Of a DNA stretch of 64,000 nucleotides, positions 53,798-61,900 are shown in pieces. Each line of letters begins with the position of its first letter. Within the stretch, counting starts at the first letter, position 1. The notes beneath the pieces were generated by a model that saw only the letters and a list, made by a program, of their open reading frames with translations, was not told where the DNA came from and searched no databases. Source of the stretch: Candidatus Harpocratesius repetitus (GTDB lineage Archaea; Asgardarchaeota; Lokiarchaeia; Sigyniarchaeales; Promethearchaeaceae); assembly GCA_021498095.1 (NCBI GenBank), contig JAIZWK010000001.1, positions 1,909,666 to 1,973,665 on the forward strand, written 5' to 3'. A program made the translations under genes and the position numbers.

Positions 53798-55405
53798 TTA
53801 ATTTGTTAAATATTTTTGAAGTAAAGTTTCCAATATCGCTTCAGATTGATTGTCTGGGAACGTTTCATTTATGTTGATGCCTTTTGACCTACAAATCTGT
53901 AAAATCGAAATAAGATGTGGTGAAATAATCATTTGATGGTTGTTAATTATTTGTATAATTTTTTGTAAATCATATCGTTGATGCCAAAAGGTAAAAACTC
54001 CTGTACTATGTTCTGCTTTTGGACGAATGTGAAACTTTTGTTCTAATATATAATTCATTTTTGCTGTTAATTTTGCAATTCTACCATACATTTTTCTAGA
54101 ATTTGAGGCAAAATCACTAACATTCACAGGTATTCGAACATGAAGTAATAATCCTTGACCTTTTCTGAAGTTTAAATGTCCGTAACCAATAATTATAGGA
54201 GGGAACTCAAATTCAACTAAATTGGTATTAATTTCATCTAATACTTTTTTTAATTTATTTGGGGGCATTAGAATATCTTCAAATCCAGGAAATCGGATAA
54301 ACTCTTGTGAAGGATCATTTGATTTTGTCTGAATTGCTAAACCTGTTCGTTCATCCAGAAAATTCTTATACTGATTTACGTCAAGTTTTTTCTTTGAAAT
54401 GTTTCCGAAACTGCTAACGACGTTTGAAAATCGAGTAGTAATGTTTTTAGTATCCTTAAGTAAAATGGCCCAGCGGATTGGTTTATTTTGTGATAATTCT
54501 TTAAATTTACCTGGAATGTCTGTAGTTGATAGAATAAACTCGCAGTTAAGTGGAAAAATCTTCTGGTTTTGAATTTCTTGAAGTGCTTCGAAAATAAAGT
54601 CGAAATTATCACCGAACAAGACGAAATGTGTTAAATCTTGTGGATCTGAGGCGCGTGCTAATCGAATCTTTGCATTTAAAATAACTCCGTATAATCCCAT
54701 TCCTCCAATAATTCTGTTGAATAGATTGTGCTCAGATGGATTTCCCATTTTATGAACTGTTCTGATTTCACCCGTCGGGAGCAATATTTGCATCGAATCT
54801 ATCCAATCATAAATGGGTCCGAGTTTTCCAGATGTAATACCACTTGCGTTTGTTCCTATAAGACCACCAATTCGAACAGGGAGTTTAAATGCACTACTTG
54901 GTTGACATGGAAAAATAAACCGATTTTTTGTTTGTAAAGGCACATATCGAATTAGTTTAGAAACCAAAATGGATTGATCAACTTGTATAGTGTAAGAATC
55001 AACGTCCATTATAATTGAAGGTGTTTGGGTTACAAGCTTCTCAAGATCAACTAAAACAAAGGATGTGGCAAATCCACCACTTAATCCCGTTTTTCCTGAG
55101 GCAAATGTAAGAGGAATATGTAAAATATCAGCGGTTTGAAGTATTTTTTGCAATTGAGAAACTGTACGTGGTTGACAAATGATTTTTGGATTTAAATGAA
55201 GAAAAGAGCAATCTCTTATACTATATGCTAATATTAGGTTATCAACAATAATATCATACCCTAAGATTTCTTTAGAATTTTCAGATTGGTTCTGAGGTTT
55301 ATATCTCCTTTGAAATCCTTGATCTTCTAATTTTCGAATGAAATCTTCTAAATTATTTTGGTTATTTATTCGATCAAGGTTCATATTTAATAAAATAAAA
55401 TGCAT
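53798..55405 (-). CDS. GlcD-like FAD-binding oxidase/dehydrogenase
   Basis: A 535-residue flavoprotein of the FAD_binding_4/GlcD type. 'QPRTVSQLQKILQTADIL' and 'PLTFASGKTGLSGGFATSFV' are FAD-site signatures, followed by 'GGLIGTNASGITSGKLGPIY' and 'LPTGEIRTVHKMG'. The C-terminal substrate domain contains 'HSTGVFTFWHQRYD'. Family members oxidise D-2-hydroxyacids such as D-lactate or glycolate. No FeS partner (GlcF) gene is in the window. The start at 55405 or the Met seven residues later cannot be distinguished. Confidence 0.88.
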   Translation of the reverse strand: MHFILLNMNLDRINNQNNLEDFIRKLEDQGFQRRYKPQNQSENSKEILGYDIIVDNLILAYSIRDCSFLHLNPKIICQPRTVSQLQKILQTADILHIPLTFASGKTGLSGGFATSFVLVDLEKLVTQTPSIIMDVDSYTIQVDQSILVSKLIRYVPLQTKNRFIFPCQPSSAFKLPVRIGGLIGTNASGITSGKLGPIYDWIDSMQILLPTGEIRTVHKMGNPSEHNLFNRIIGGMGLYGVILNAKIRLARASDPQDLTHFVLFGDNFDFIFEALQEIQNQKIFPLNCEFILSTTDIPGKFKELSQNKPIRWAILLKDTKNITTRFSNVVSSFGNISKKKLDVNQYKNFLDERTGLAIQTKSNDPSQEFIRFPGFEDILMPPNKLKKVLDEINTNLVEFEFPPIIIGYGHLNFRKGQGLLLHVRIPVNVSDFASNSRKMYGRIAKLTAKMNYILEQKFHIRPKAEHSTGVFTFWHQRYDLQKIIQIINNHQMIISPHLISILQICRSKGININETFPDNQSEAILETLLQKYLTN

Positions 55406-55513
55406 AATTCTTTAATTTCTTGATTAGATATGTAGTTAAAGGTGATAAAGAGGAATAAGAAAAAATGTCAAAAAAATACCTCATTCCTTTGATCAAGAAG
55501 GAATTTAAAAGAT

Positions 55514-55753
55514 TTATTCAAAATCTTCTTTTTGAATGGTAATTCGTTTCAATTCGCCTTTCGACGAACCTTTAGATTTTCGCGGCAGTTTGTTGATTAA
55601 TTCTTTAGCCGCTTCTTCAACCGCCTTATCTAGGTATTCGTGGACTAAATCTTTAGCTTCGCCAGAAATTCTTATTTTTTTGTCTCCTTCCACGAATAAA
55701 TCCTTTACTTTCGATACACGAATATATTTTGTGTCATAGCCCAAATTTATCAT
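55514..55753 (-). CDS. Histone-fold protein (archaeal histone-like)
   Basis: A 79-residue protein that fits the archaeal histone fold. Helix 1 is 'VSKVKDLFVEG', loop 1 'DKKIRIS' carries the usual R-x-S pattern, and the long helix 2 is 'GEAKDLVHEYLDKAVEEAAK'. Loop 2 reads 'ELKRITIQKEDFE', equivalent to the K-T-V-x-x-E-D-I of archaeal histones. It has extra basic residues and about 10 more residues ('PRKSKGSSKGEL') before loop 2, and helix 3 is cut short. Function: compaction and wrapping of DNA, if it behaves like other archaeal histones. The truncated helix 3 may change how it dimerises. Single gene; the start has a GGAG just upstream. Confidence 0.65.
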   Translation of the reverse strand: MINLGYDTKYIRVSKVKDLFVEGDKKIRISGEAKDLVHEYLDKAVEEAAKELINKLPRKSKGSSKGELKRITIQKEDFE

Positions 55754-56271
55754 GCTCCTACTTGATAGTTTTCGAATCAGAACAAAGATCTGACTCTTAA
55801 TAGAAATACTGAGGCCGTCTATTTAAATATATGCTTATTTTAGCAATTTGAGTGAGAAAAGCGACAAAAATAACATAAAACTTTCAAATTTGCGTTGATA
55901 TCTGTGTGATCTTCATGGAAAAATTGCTTTGAATTTCAGTTTTGAGATGAAGTCGTTATAAATTAGCAAAATTGGGAGTAAATTTCGATGATCTAAATGA
56001 TACATGCTTCTTTGATTATTTAAATGTTTTGCCCGAATCGACAAAAGTTTTGACCAGATTTCCCACAAAGTTGCATATTTTGGCTCGTTTTTAACTTTAA
56101 TAAAATGTGATATATTTCTCTAAAATGGTATTTTAAGCGACTTTCATATTTAGCTCTATTTTATTATTAAGTTTTATTTCCAATATAAGAAAAGATGTTC
56201 CAGATGAAATTTCTCTCCAGCAAATTTATGGATTTTCTGGTAGTAAATAAGTGTATTTTTTGTGGGAAAAT
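55754..56271. other. Intergenic stretch without a convincing gene
   Basis: 518 bp of AT-rich sequence between the histone gene and the 25-bp tandem repeat. No tRNA or ORF of 60 codons is present. A 38-codon open stretch ending with the stop at 56248-56250 reads protein-like at its end ('KDVPDEISLQQIYGFSGSK') and could be a relic, but this is weak. Confidence 0.4.
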
Positions 56272-56346
56272 AATTGGCAATGGGCTATTTTTAATTAATT
56301 GGCAATGGGCTATTTTTAATTAATTGGCAATGGGCTATTTTTGATT
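56272..56346. repeat. Three tandem 25-bp repeats
   Basis: The unit 'aattggcaatgggctatttt' plus TAATT occurs three times with an exact 25-bp period at 56272, 56297 and 56322; copies 1 and 2 are identical and copy 3 differs by one base (tttgatt). It lies immediately downstream of the decayed nuclease-like gene's 3' end. Confidence 0.85.
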
Positions 56347-56354
56347 ACGAAGGA

Positions 56355-56853
56355 TCAATTCACTAACACCTCGGTTTGATTTTTTTTCCCCCATTTTCCG
56401 ATTAATTGAAATATTCGCTTAATCTCTAAATCATTCGACTCATTAAAGAGAATTTTTGGGCTAAATCGGTGTGGAACAATGGCTATTCCTAAGATTTCTG
56501 GTTTATTTGTGATTGTAATATATGCCTGAAGTTGCTGTTCTAAAACCTCAGGTGTTTTAGGACCAGTTTAATGCACGCGAATCTCAATCACACTAATTAT
56601 ATCCTCTGCAGGATAAATCGATTGACTTTTGCCACAAATAGTCTTGTATTTCCTTTATAACAACTGTAACTGCGGAGAGTACATTTTTTACCAGTTTGAG
56701 AGTTTTATGAAAAATATCAATTTATGCATATCCCTGCTTTTCCTTGTCAAAAGTTTTAAATTATTGTACGTTTTACTTATAAATTTCAATGAAATTGCCA
56801 ACAAGATTTTTTTGAAGGATAGTTTTGAAATAATTTAAAAAATAAGGCTTCTC
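56355..56853 (-). pseudogene. Decayed PD-(D/E)XK nuclease-like gene
   Basis: On the minus strand a protein-like sequence can be followed through several disruptions. The 5' part (frame of 56853) reads 'ILQKNLVGNFIEIYK', stop, 'NVQ', stop, 'FKTFDKEKQGYA', stop, 'IDIFHKTLKLVKNVL' and continues to about 56614. The frame then shifts. The second frame gives 'YPAEDIISVIEIRVH', a TAA at 56568-56570, 'TGPKTPEVLEQQLQAYITIT' and 'PEILGIAIVPHRFSPK' to a TGA at 56355. The D-I-I-S-V-I-E-I-R and Q-L-Q-A-Y elements resemble a PD-(D/E)XK nuclease with Arg in the Lys position. At least four stops and one frameshift make it non-functional. The plus-strand ORF 56629-56838 is a chance frame across it. Confidence 0.65.
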
Positions 56854-56949
56854 TTAATTGATCCTTTATTCTTAAAAATAGTCTGGTACAAAAATTTATA
56901 TTTTGAATTACTTGATGTAATGAAAAAAAAACTTGAAAAATAAATTTGG

Positions 56950-57177
56950 TTATTTTCTTAATTCAATTAAATTTCCTGCATCCGCTTTTTTTAATGGATT
57001 TTTCTTAATATAAAGATAAATTAACACGCCTGCATAAAGCAAAGAGAGTAAGCCCATTGTTATAGCTAAAGCACTATTATGAGTTATTAAACTTGTAATA
57101 AATTTGTAGATTGGAAAAAGTAAAAACAAAGCTGATAATCGGAGGCGATTACGATATCGTTGAACTGGTGTTGACAT
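56950..57177 (-). CDS. Small two-helix membrane protein
   Basis: A 75-residue protein with a basic N-terminus ('RYRNRLRLS'), two hydrophobic helices ('ALFLLFPIYKFITSLI' and 'ALAITMGLLSLLYAGVLIYL') and a basic C-terminal tail. No family recognised. It lies between the pseudogene and the module-2 repeat. Moderate support from its clear membrane topology and positive-inside charges. Confidence 0.55.
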   Translation of the reverse strand: MSTPVQRYRNRLRLSALFLLFPIYKFITSLITHNSALAITMGLLSLLYAGVLIYLYIKKNPLKKADAGNLIELRK

Positions 57178-57334
57178 GAATAGTTACATAAAGATAAAAA
57201 ATAATAAAAATTTTAATATATCGGTTAAAAAATTAAATGAATTGTATTGTTACAGCGAACATATCATGATTTTTCATAATTGGGTTAATTAAAAATAAAT
57301 TGCAGGATATAATTTGTAATCCATAATCCTGGCT

Positions 57335-57535
57335 TTTTCGGCATTTTTAAAACATTAAATGCGGTCAAGAATTTCACATTCCTATCATTTTTCTTTGAAT
57401 TATTGACTTAATTATATGTATTTTTCATAAATGATGTTTCGACAAATTTAAAATTGGGATAGATTTGGAGGTTAGGGATAATTGATGAAAGATTTTAGAA
57501 TTTTCTTCAATTTTTCGAATTCTGTTATAACCTCA
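57335..57535. repeat. Dispersed repeat, module 2 (copy 2)
   Basis: Same-orientation match to 46578-46780 over about 200 bp, by eye around 85% identical. Module 1 is absent here. It fills half of the 419-bp gap 57178-57596; the remainder is AT-rich without visible features. Confidence 0.8.
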
Positions 57536-57596
57536 TAAAAAATGAATAAAAAAGGATTGAAAAATATCTTTGAATTAAATTATTTACTGTGGTTAA

Positions 57597-59051
57597 TTAA
57601 CCCGCTATAAGGTGATGAGGGTTATATTTTTTCACAGCACTGATATGTTGCAATCCATTCAAATATTTCTTCTCCCAAACCTGCCAACGTCGATTCAGAT
57701 GATTTGCATAGATTCCAACTAAAAATTCTGTGATCTTTCCATGAAATAGTTTGTTGAAGACATATCTATATCTGTAAAATCTTCCATGTGCCCAAATTTG
57801 CATCTGTTGTAAATCCCAAAGTGTAAAATTTTTTGGAACAAATTTTACATGGTGAGTATCGAATTCCTGCCAGTAACTATCTATCCAACGATTAGAATTC
57901 TTCATTTCGTAATAAAACTCAGTCCCAGGTAATGGTGTTAAAATGAGAAATTGTGCCGTTCCAATTTTTTGTTTAATCGCAAATTTTACGGTAGCTTTAA
58001 TTGTTTCTTTTGTATCAGAATCAAAACCAAGTACAAACATTCCATGAATCATAATATTGCGTTTGTTAATTTCTTTGATTGCCCACTTAATATCTTCAAC
58101 AGATTGATGCTTTTTCATCTCTTTTAGAGCATCTGGGTTAATGGATTCAAAACCAATGTACAACGTCACACATCCTGCTTCTTTCATTAAATCTAATAAT
58201 TCTGGATCTTTAGCAATATCAACACGCACTTGCGTACTCCATGAAAATACTCCTCCAAATTCCTTTTTATGTGATATAATCTCTCGTAGAAGTTTTTTGG
58301 TACGGGACTTATTAGCAGAAAAATTATCATCATAAAAGAAAATGATATTTTTTTTAGGATCATACTGTTTCATTTCATCAATGACATTTTCTACTGAACG
58401 ATAACGATATTTTCTTCCAAACATGGCGGTTACTGAGCAAAATTTGCAATCAAATGGACACCCTCGAGATGTTTGAAATGCTATTGTGGGTTTAAGAGAA
58501 ATTCCGTTCATTTCTACTCCACCTGTATCGAGAAGATTATAATCTGGAAACGGAAGTGAATCTAAATCTTCAATGGGCGGTGGGAGTGCATTATGTTGTA
58601 TGATTTCTCCATCTTTCCAAGAAAGTCCGGGAACATCTTTTAATGGCTTATTTTCATTAAGTGCCTGCACCAAAGCTGGAAGTGGGATTTCTCCTTCACC
58701 TCGGATTACAAAGTCGCAGTAGTCCAATGCTTCTTCAGGAAGTGCGGTGACATGAGGTCCACCAATTACAGTTGTAATACCACGCTTACGGAAATCTTGA
58801 GCTATTTGATAAGCTAACGGGGCAGTGGTGGTAATAGTTGATAAACAAAGTAAATCTGGCTTTAAATTCAACGCTAAAAAATCACTTTTTTTTAAATAAT
58901 ATGCTTTGGTAATATATCCGAGATCACGTAAGATCGTCGCCAAAAGGGTTGATCCTATTCGTGGTAACTGAAACTTTGAGTAAATATGTAGCTTTTCAGT
59001 TTTTGGTTCACAAAAAATGATCGTTTTTATTTTTTGAGGCATAATAATCAT
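57597..59051 (-). CDS. B12-binding radical SAM protein
   Basis: About 484 residues. The N-terminal cobalamin-binding domain (about 25-140) lacks a clear D-x-H-x-x-G in the usual place but has 'GGPHVTALPEEAL' and 'GEGEIPLPALVQAL', which are typical of this group. The radical SAM domain has 'TSRGCPFDCKFCSVTAMFG' (C-x3-C-x2-C for the 4Fe-4S cluster) and 'GFESINPDALKEMKKHQS'. The C-terminus is helical. Members modify hopanoids, lipids or other substrates, often by methylation; the target here is unknown. Start chosen at the ATG 59051; ATG 59042 and TTG 59060 are alternatives. Four direct repeats upstream overlap a TATA-like sequence. Confidence 0.88.
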   Translation of the reverse strand: MIIMPQKIKTIIFCEPKTEKLHIYSKFQLPRIGSTLLATILRDLGYITKAYYLKKSDFLALNLKPDLLCLSTITTTAPLAYQIAQDFRKRGITTVIGGPHVTALPEEALDYCDFVIRGEGEIPLPALVQALNENKPLKDVPGLSWKDGEIIQHNALPPPIEDLDSLPFPDYNLLDTGGVEMNGISLKPTIAFQTSRGCPFDCKFCSVTAMFGRKYRYRSVENVIDEMKQYDPKKNIIFFYDDNFSANKSRTKKLLREIISHKKEFGGVFSWSTQVRVDIAKDPELLDLMKEAGCVTLYIGFESINPDALKEMKKHQSVEDIKWAIKEINKRNIMIHGMFVLGFDSDTKETIKATVKFAIKQKIGTAQFLILTPLPGTEFYYEMKNSNRWIDSYWQEFDTHHVKFVPKNFTLWDLQQMQIWAHGRFYRYRYVFNKLFHGKITEFLVGIYANHLNRRWQVWEKKYLNGLQHISAVKKYNPHHLIAG

Positions 59052-59060
59052 CCCCAACAA

Positions 59061-59133
59061 TTGTTAAATCTACATATTGTTGGTTCTATATATTGTTAGA
59101 TCTACTATCTTATAAACTTTTTGTTAGATCTAC
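59061..59133 (-). promoter_or_regulatory. Direct-repeat operator array before the B12-radical-SAM gene
   Basis: Four copies of TTGTTRRWTCTAY start at 59061 (ttgttaaatctac), 59078 (ttgttggttctat), 59093 and 59121 (both ttgttagatctac). Two contain the palindrome AGATCT. They cover the TATA-like ATATATAG at about 59086-59095, so a bound regulator would block or aid transcription of the downstream gene. Beyond them (59134-59382) the gap is AT-rich with a TATA-like 'atttataagtaa' towards the zinc-ribbon gene. Confidence 0.6.
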
Positions 59134-59382
59134 TTACTCAACTTTTTTCATAAAAAGAAAATGATTACTACTTCAATTAAAATTCATACTCTAAAATTGA
59201 AAAATTAGCGGTAAATGTAATACATATCAGAAAAAAAGCAAAAAAATTCAAGATACTGGCTAATTTCACTGTAATCGTGTAAAAAAATTGATTTATAAGT
59301 AATTACATCATTTGTAATAATCCCACAAAGGAAATTCGCTATAAATTTAAATATTTCTTAGCTTAATATTAAGACAAAAATA

Positions 59383-59769
59383 ATGATAAAAATGAATTCC
59401 AAAAGAAGCATTAAAAGTGATGCCTACTGCATTCGTTGTAGGTTCGCCATATCATATGATCCAGAAGATCCTTTTTGCTTTGAATGTGGACTAATTTGGG
59501 AGAAATATCATAATAAATATTATAAAGAAAAATATTGTCACAGATGTGGTAGAAGATGGAGAACAAGTAAAGTTCATCCGTTTTGTGATAAGTGTGTCCA
59601 TTTACGCCCCCCTAAAGATCGGATTCCTAAGATCACAAAATCCAAAGAAGAAATTTTAAAGAAAGCAATTCATCCTGATTGTCCACCTCATGATTGGGTA
59701 ATTATTGATTGGGTGGAAGATCGCAAACAAGAACGATGCAGTAAATGTGGAAAAATACGAAAATCTTAA
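59383..59769 (+). CDS. Multi-zinc-ribbon protein
   Basis: A 128-residue soluble protein packed with cysteine pairs: 'CIRCRFAIS' with 'CFECG', 'CHRCGRRW' with 'CDKC', and a third cluster, 'HPDCPPHDW' with 'CSKCGK'. It probably binds three zinc ions. The first two units repeat each other. It is basic overall, as in RNA- or DNA-binding ribbon proteins, but no family is recognised. Single gene, divergent from the radical SAM gene and convergent with the DUF362 gene. Confidence 0.75.
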   Translation: MIKMNSKRSIKSDAYCIRCRFAISYDPEDPFCFECGLIWEKYHNKYYKEKYCHRCGRRWRTSKVHPFCDKCVHLRPPKDRIPKITKSKEEILKKAIHPDCPPHDWVIIDWVEDRKQERCSKCGKIRKS

Positions 59770-59828
59770 AGAATTTACAAATTATTATCTGATTTTATTA
59801 GATTATATTGGCTTTTTTAAAAAAATTT

Positions 59829-61073
59829 TTAGAAAATAATAAGTAAAGCAATCAAAATACCTAATCCACATAAAAATCCAACCAAAAATGCTCCAAACTT
59901 TGAAAATAAGAAATTCCTAACGATTGGAACCTTAAATTGGATCGCTTCATATGGACATAATTCAGTGCAACAATAACACGTAATGCATGCATTTCCATCC
60001 CAAATTGGTATATCTTTTCCAATTTCTATTCCATTAGGTGGTGTGAGTGCTTCTACAGGACAATTTTGCCAGCAAGTCCCACACAAACGACATTTCTCAG
60101 GTGATACCTGCCAACGAGATCGATAGAGAATTTTAGCTGCATAATTATGAATTTTCCGCGGAACCAATTTAAGAAGGCCGAGTGGTAATTTCTTTGGGGG
60201 TTTAAATTTTCGATAAACATGCTCAAGGGCTTCGCCTTTAATAATAAATTTTTCTAAATTTAAAGAGCCAATTCCTTTTTTGGCTCCATGTTCAAGATAT
60301 AAAACTTGGTTGTGATCTAATCCTGTAAGTTTACATACGAGGCGATCTAAAGCTAATCCATCATATCCCGCCAAAATAAGATTCCATTTAACTACATCAC
60401 CAGCTGCAGGACCAAATCCCTCCATAGCATAATATCCATCAATAACAGTTAATTGTGGTTTTACAACTGAATAGATATCGACTAAAGCTGCTGTAAATTC
60501 ATCTACTCTTGGAAAAAGTGTGTGCATTTTAGCTTTATTACCTAAAAGTACTGTTCCGAAAATATTCTTGATACAACATGTAAGTGTACATAATTCATGG
60601 GTTTTAATTTTAGGCAGATTTATTATAAGATCTGCTTCATCAATTAATGAACTGCTGATGAATTCGCTAAGTACTAAAGGACTTGGCACATGATAGGTTT
60701 TACGAGGAGATTTCTCAAAAGGAAAGCACTCCACTTCTTCTTTTTCGCAAATGGCTTTGATTCCGGAACCCCTCATTGCTTTTTCAGTCAAACCTGGATT
60801 TCTTCCACCAGAGCTGTCACAAACAATAATTCGCTCGGGAGAAAATTGTTTTACCCATCGAATGACTGCTTGTAAAACTAAAGGATGGGTAGTAACTGCT
60901 CTTTCAGGAGGTTTACCTGAAAGAATATTCGGTTTAATAAGAATTTTCATTCCTTTTTTAGGGAATAGTCGGGATGCATGAATATCTTCTAATGCTTTAA
61001 ATACAGCACTTTCAACATTTTCTTCCCGAATTCTTTGTAACGAGATTAAATCTCCATCTTTAGAATAATTCAT
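59829..61073 (-). CDS. DUF362 protein with ferredoxin domain and membrane anchor
   Basis: A 414-residue protein. Residues 1-300 are the DUF362 domain ('ILIKPNILSGKPPERAVTTH', 'IIVCDSSGG', 'INLPKIKTHELCTLTCCIKN'), a domain of unknown function that is common in anaerobes. It is followed by two 4Fe-4S ferredoxin motifs ('CRLCGTCWQNCP', 'CITCYCCTELCP') and a C-terminal transmembrane helix ('FLVGFLCGLGILIALLIIF'). It would sit on the membrane and pass electrons; the redox partner is unknown. All eight cluster cysteines are present. The histidine phosphatase gene follows (downstream, minus strand) after 139 bp. Confidence 0.88.
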   Translation of the reverse strand: MNYSKDGDLISLQRIREENVESAVFKALEDIHASRLFPKKGMKILIKPNILSGKPPERAVTTHPLVLQAVIRWVKQFSPERIIVCDSSGGRNPGLTEKAMRGSGIKAICEKEEVECFPFEKSPRKTYHVPSPLVLSEFISSSLIDEADLIINLPKIKTHELCTLTCCIKNIFGTVLLGNKAKMHTLFPRVDEFTAALVDIYSVVKPQLTVIDGYYAMEGFGPAAGDVVKWNLILAGYDGLALDRLVCKLTGLDHNQVLYLEHGAKKGIGSLNLEKFIIKGEALEHVYRKFKPPKKLPLGLLKLVPRKIHNYAAKILYRSRWQVSPEKCRLCGTCWQNCPVEALTPPNGIEIGKDIPIWDGNACITCYCCTELCPYEAIQFKVPIVRNFLFSKFGAFLVGFLCGLGILIALLIIF

Positions 61074-61211
61074 GAAATAACATATACTTTTTTTTGCAAA
61101 TAAATCTATTACTTATAATACAACTTAATCTGAATATTAAATGATTAAATACAAATATCAAAGAATTTTGTTCAATTCTTTCTGTTATTTGCTTTTTTCT
61201 CTTGGTTAGGC

Positions 61212-61835
61212 TTAATAATTTATTAAATGAGAAGTATCGTTGAATTTTCTCAAAGTATGTTGTTTATATTGATTTATCAGCAAATATGATAAACTGGCTG
61301 TTGAACTCCAAAAATGAGCCTTTTTTAGCAAAGATTCATCAAATTTTAGCCACCAAGCAACAATATATGCTAAAGTCCATCCATGAGTTACAATAATTAA
61401 ATTCTTTTCTTGTGAAGAAGTAATTTGCTCCATACATGCACAAACTCTATTAAAAAACTGTCTTCTAGATTCGCCTTCATTAAATTCTTGATAATCTAAA
61501 TCAAATATTTCCTTATTTTCGGGATTTCGATGCTGTTTTGCCCATTCTTTGGTTTTTCCAGCTGCAACTCCCGTATTTATTTCCCGTAGATTTTTTTCTA
61601 CAATAAATGATAAATTGAGATAATTTCCGATAATTTCAGCTGTTTGTAAAGCACGCTTTAGATCAGATGAAAAAATTTGAAAATTATTTGGATCTATTTC
61701 ATTTTTTAATCTTTTTCCGATGAGTATTGCTTGTTTTCTTCCTAATTCAGTTAAAGGAGTATCCGTCCATCCTCCACTTAATTCATTAACGTGATGTTCA
61801 GATTGACAGTGCTGAATTAAAATAATTTCATGCAT
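61212..61835 (-). CDS. Histidine phosphatase family protein lacking the RHG arginine
   Basis: About 207 residues of the phosphoglycerate-mutase-like fold. The normal active-site start R-H-G-Q/E-T/S-E-x-N is replaced by 'IQHCQSEHHVNEL', keeping the catalytic His but changing Arg to Gln and Gly to Cys. 'GGWTDTPLTELGRKQA', 'FSSDLKRALQTAEII' (second Arg present) and the second His in 'IIVTHGWTLAYIV' are intact. It may bind phosphate differently or have lost activity on phosphoesters. Start chosen at ATG 61835; TTG 61841 is possible. Cytosolic, minus strand, between DUF362 and the methyltransferase. Confidence 0.82.
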   Translation of the reverse strand: MHEIILIQHCQSEHHVNELSGGWTDTPLTELGRKQAILIGKRLKNEIDPNNFQIFSSDLKRALQTAEIIGNYLNLSFIVEKNLREINTGVAAGKTKEWAKQHRNPENKEIFDLDYQEFNEGESRRQFFNRVCACMEQITSSQEKNLIIVTHGWTLAYIVAWWLKFDESLLKKAHFWSSTASLSYLLINQYKQHTLRKFNDTSHLINY

Positions 61836-61900
61836 AAGCAATTATATTTATTCATCGTTTTTTTAATTTATTTTTTTGCATTTTTATGCATGAATTGATT

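Noticed and set aside
56629-56838. Plus-strand 69-residue ORF
   Set aside because: It is a chance frame opposite the decayed nuclease-like gene and has low-complexity composition.
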